The translations under genes were made by a program, and so were the position numbers. DNA of 7,064 nucleotides, taken from assembly GCF_002414845.1 (NCBI RefSeq), contig NZ_DIAX01000010.1, positions 4,364 through 11,427 on the forward strand, in the 5' to 3' direction. This stretch comes from Gordonia sp. UBA5067. GTDB lineage: Bacteria > Actinomycetota > Actinomycetes > Mycobacteriales > Mycobacteriaceae. The first letter of the stretch is position 1. Each line of letters begins with the position of its first letter. Under the pieces are notes generated by a model that saw only the letters and a list, made by a program, of their open reading frames with translations, was not told where the DNA came from and ran no database searches. Below are positions 6,960 through 7,064 of this stretch, piece by piece.

Positions 6960-7064
6960 ATGCGCGGAATCATTCTGGCCGGGGGCACCGGCACCCGGCT
7001 GCACCCGATCACCCAGGGCGTGAGCAAGCAGCTGGTTCCCGTCTACGACAAGCCGATGATCTAC
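6960..7064 (+). CDS. rmlA: Glucose-1-phosphate thymidylyltransferase, N-terminal part
   Basis: This is the first enzyme of dTDP-L-rhamnose synthesis; it joins glucose-1-phosphate and dTTP to make dTDP-glucose, the substrate of the RmlB encoded nearby. Only the first 35 codons are in the window, and the frame is open at the right edge. They contain the nucleotidyltransferase signature LAGGTGTRL (6-14) for dTTP binding, followed by HPIT, then [14 protein letters not shown] (22-35), a stretch highly characteristic of RmlA. The ATG at 6960 is the natural start, directly before the first beta strand RGIILA. There is no usable ribosome site, but a -10-like TAGCCT lies six bases upstream. It runs away from rmlB, with the small secreted gene in between. 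The full protein in this family is about 290 residues. Confidence 0.96.
   Translation, partial: MRGIILAGGTGTRLHPITQGVSKQLVPVYDKPMIY

Noticed and set aside
6741..7004. 87-codon minus-strand frame overlapping the rmlA start
   Set aside because: It overlaps the certain rmlA N-terminus and the secreted-gene start, and its Arg/Pro-rich composition with no motif indicates a shadow.

Overview
This window comes from a high-GC actinomycete. It most likely belongs to the mycolic-acid group (Gordonia, Rhodococcus, Mycobacterium and relatives). The evidence is the strong G/C bias at third codon positions, an RmlB very close in sequence to the mycobacterial enzyme, actinobacterial-type TANNNT -10 boxes, and two dTDP-rhamnose genes beside a galactose epimerase, as expected for an arabinogalactan-bearing cell wall. 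Gordonia is my best guess at genus; the sequence alone does not prove it.

Layout. (1) At the left edge lies the 5' end of a tRNA on the minus strand, with its own promoter. (2) 107-2892 holds three minus-strand genes: a small secreted M15 D,D-peptidase (2434-2892), then after about 265 bases a malic enzyme, then, 19-40 bases further on, a secreted class-2 lipase. The malic enzyme and lipase are probably co-transcribed. (3) From 3017 the plus strand carries an MFS transporter and, 10 bases after its stop, a UDP-glucose 4-epimerase (galE). (4) galE converges on rmlB (minus strand, 5370-6374) across an 81-base gap that contains three tandem copies of a 22-base repeat. (5) Between rmlB and rmlA is a short secreted-protein gene on the minus strand that appears to carry a one-base frameshift, surrounded by inverted repeats. 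(6) rmlA begins at 6960 on the plus strand and runs off the window.

How the genes work together. RmlA and RmlB catalyse the first two steps from glucose-1-phosphate to dTDP-L-rhamnose, which supplies the rhamnose of the linker joining peptidoglycan to arabinogalactan in this group. GalE supplies UDP-galactose, the precursor of galactofuranose for galactan. The M15 peptidase acts on peptidoglycan peptides or related substrates outside the membrane. The right half therefore reads as a cell-envelope precursor locus, whereas malic enzyme and lipase are carbon and lipid metabolism.

I do not see a new multi-gene system. The points most worth a second look are the frameshifted secreted microprotein at 6573-6804 with its competing hairpins, the 22-base tandem repeat between galE and rmlB, the leaderless-type starts of galE, rmlA and possibly the MFS gene, and the Thr at the substrate 'gatekeeper' position of GalE.
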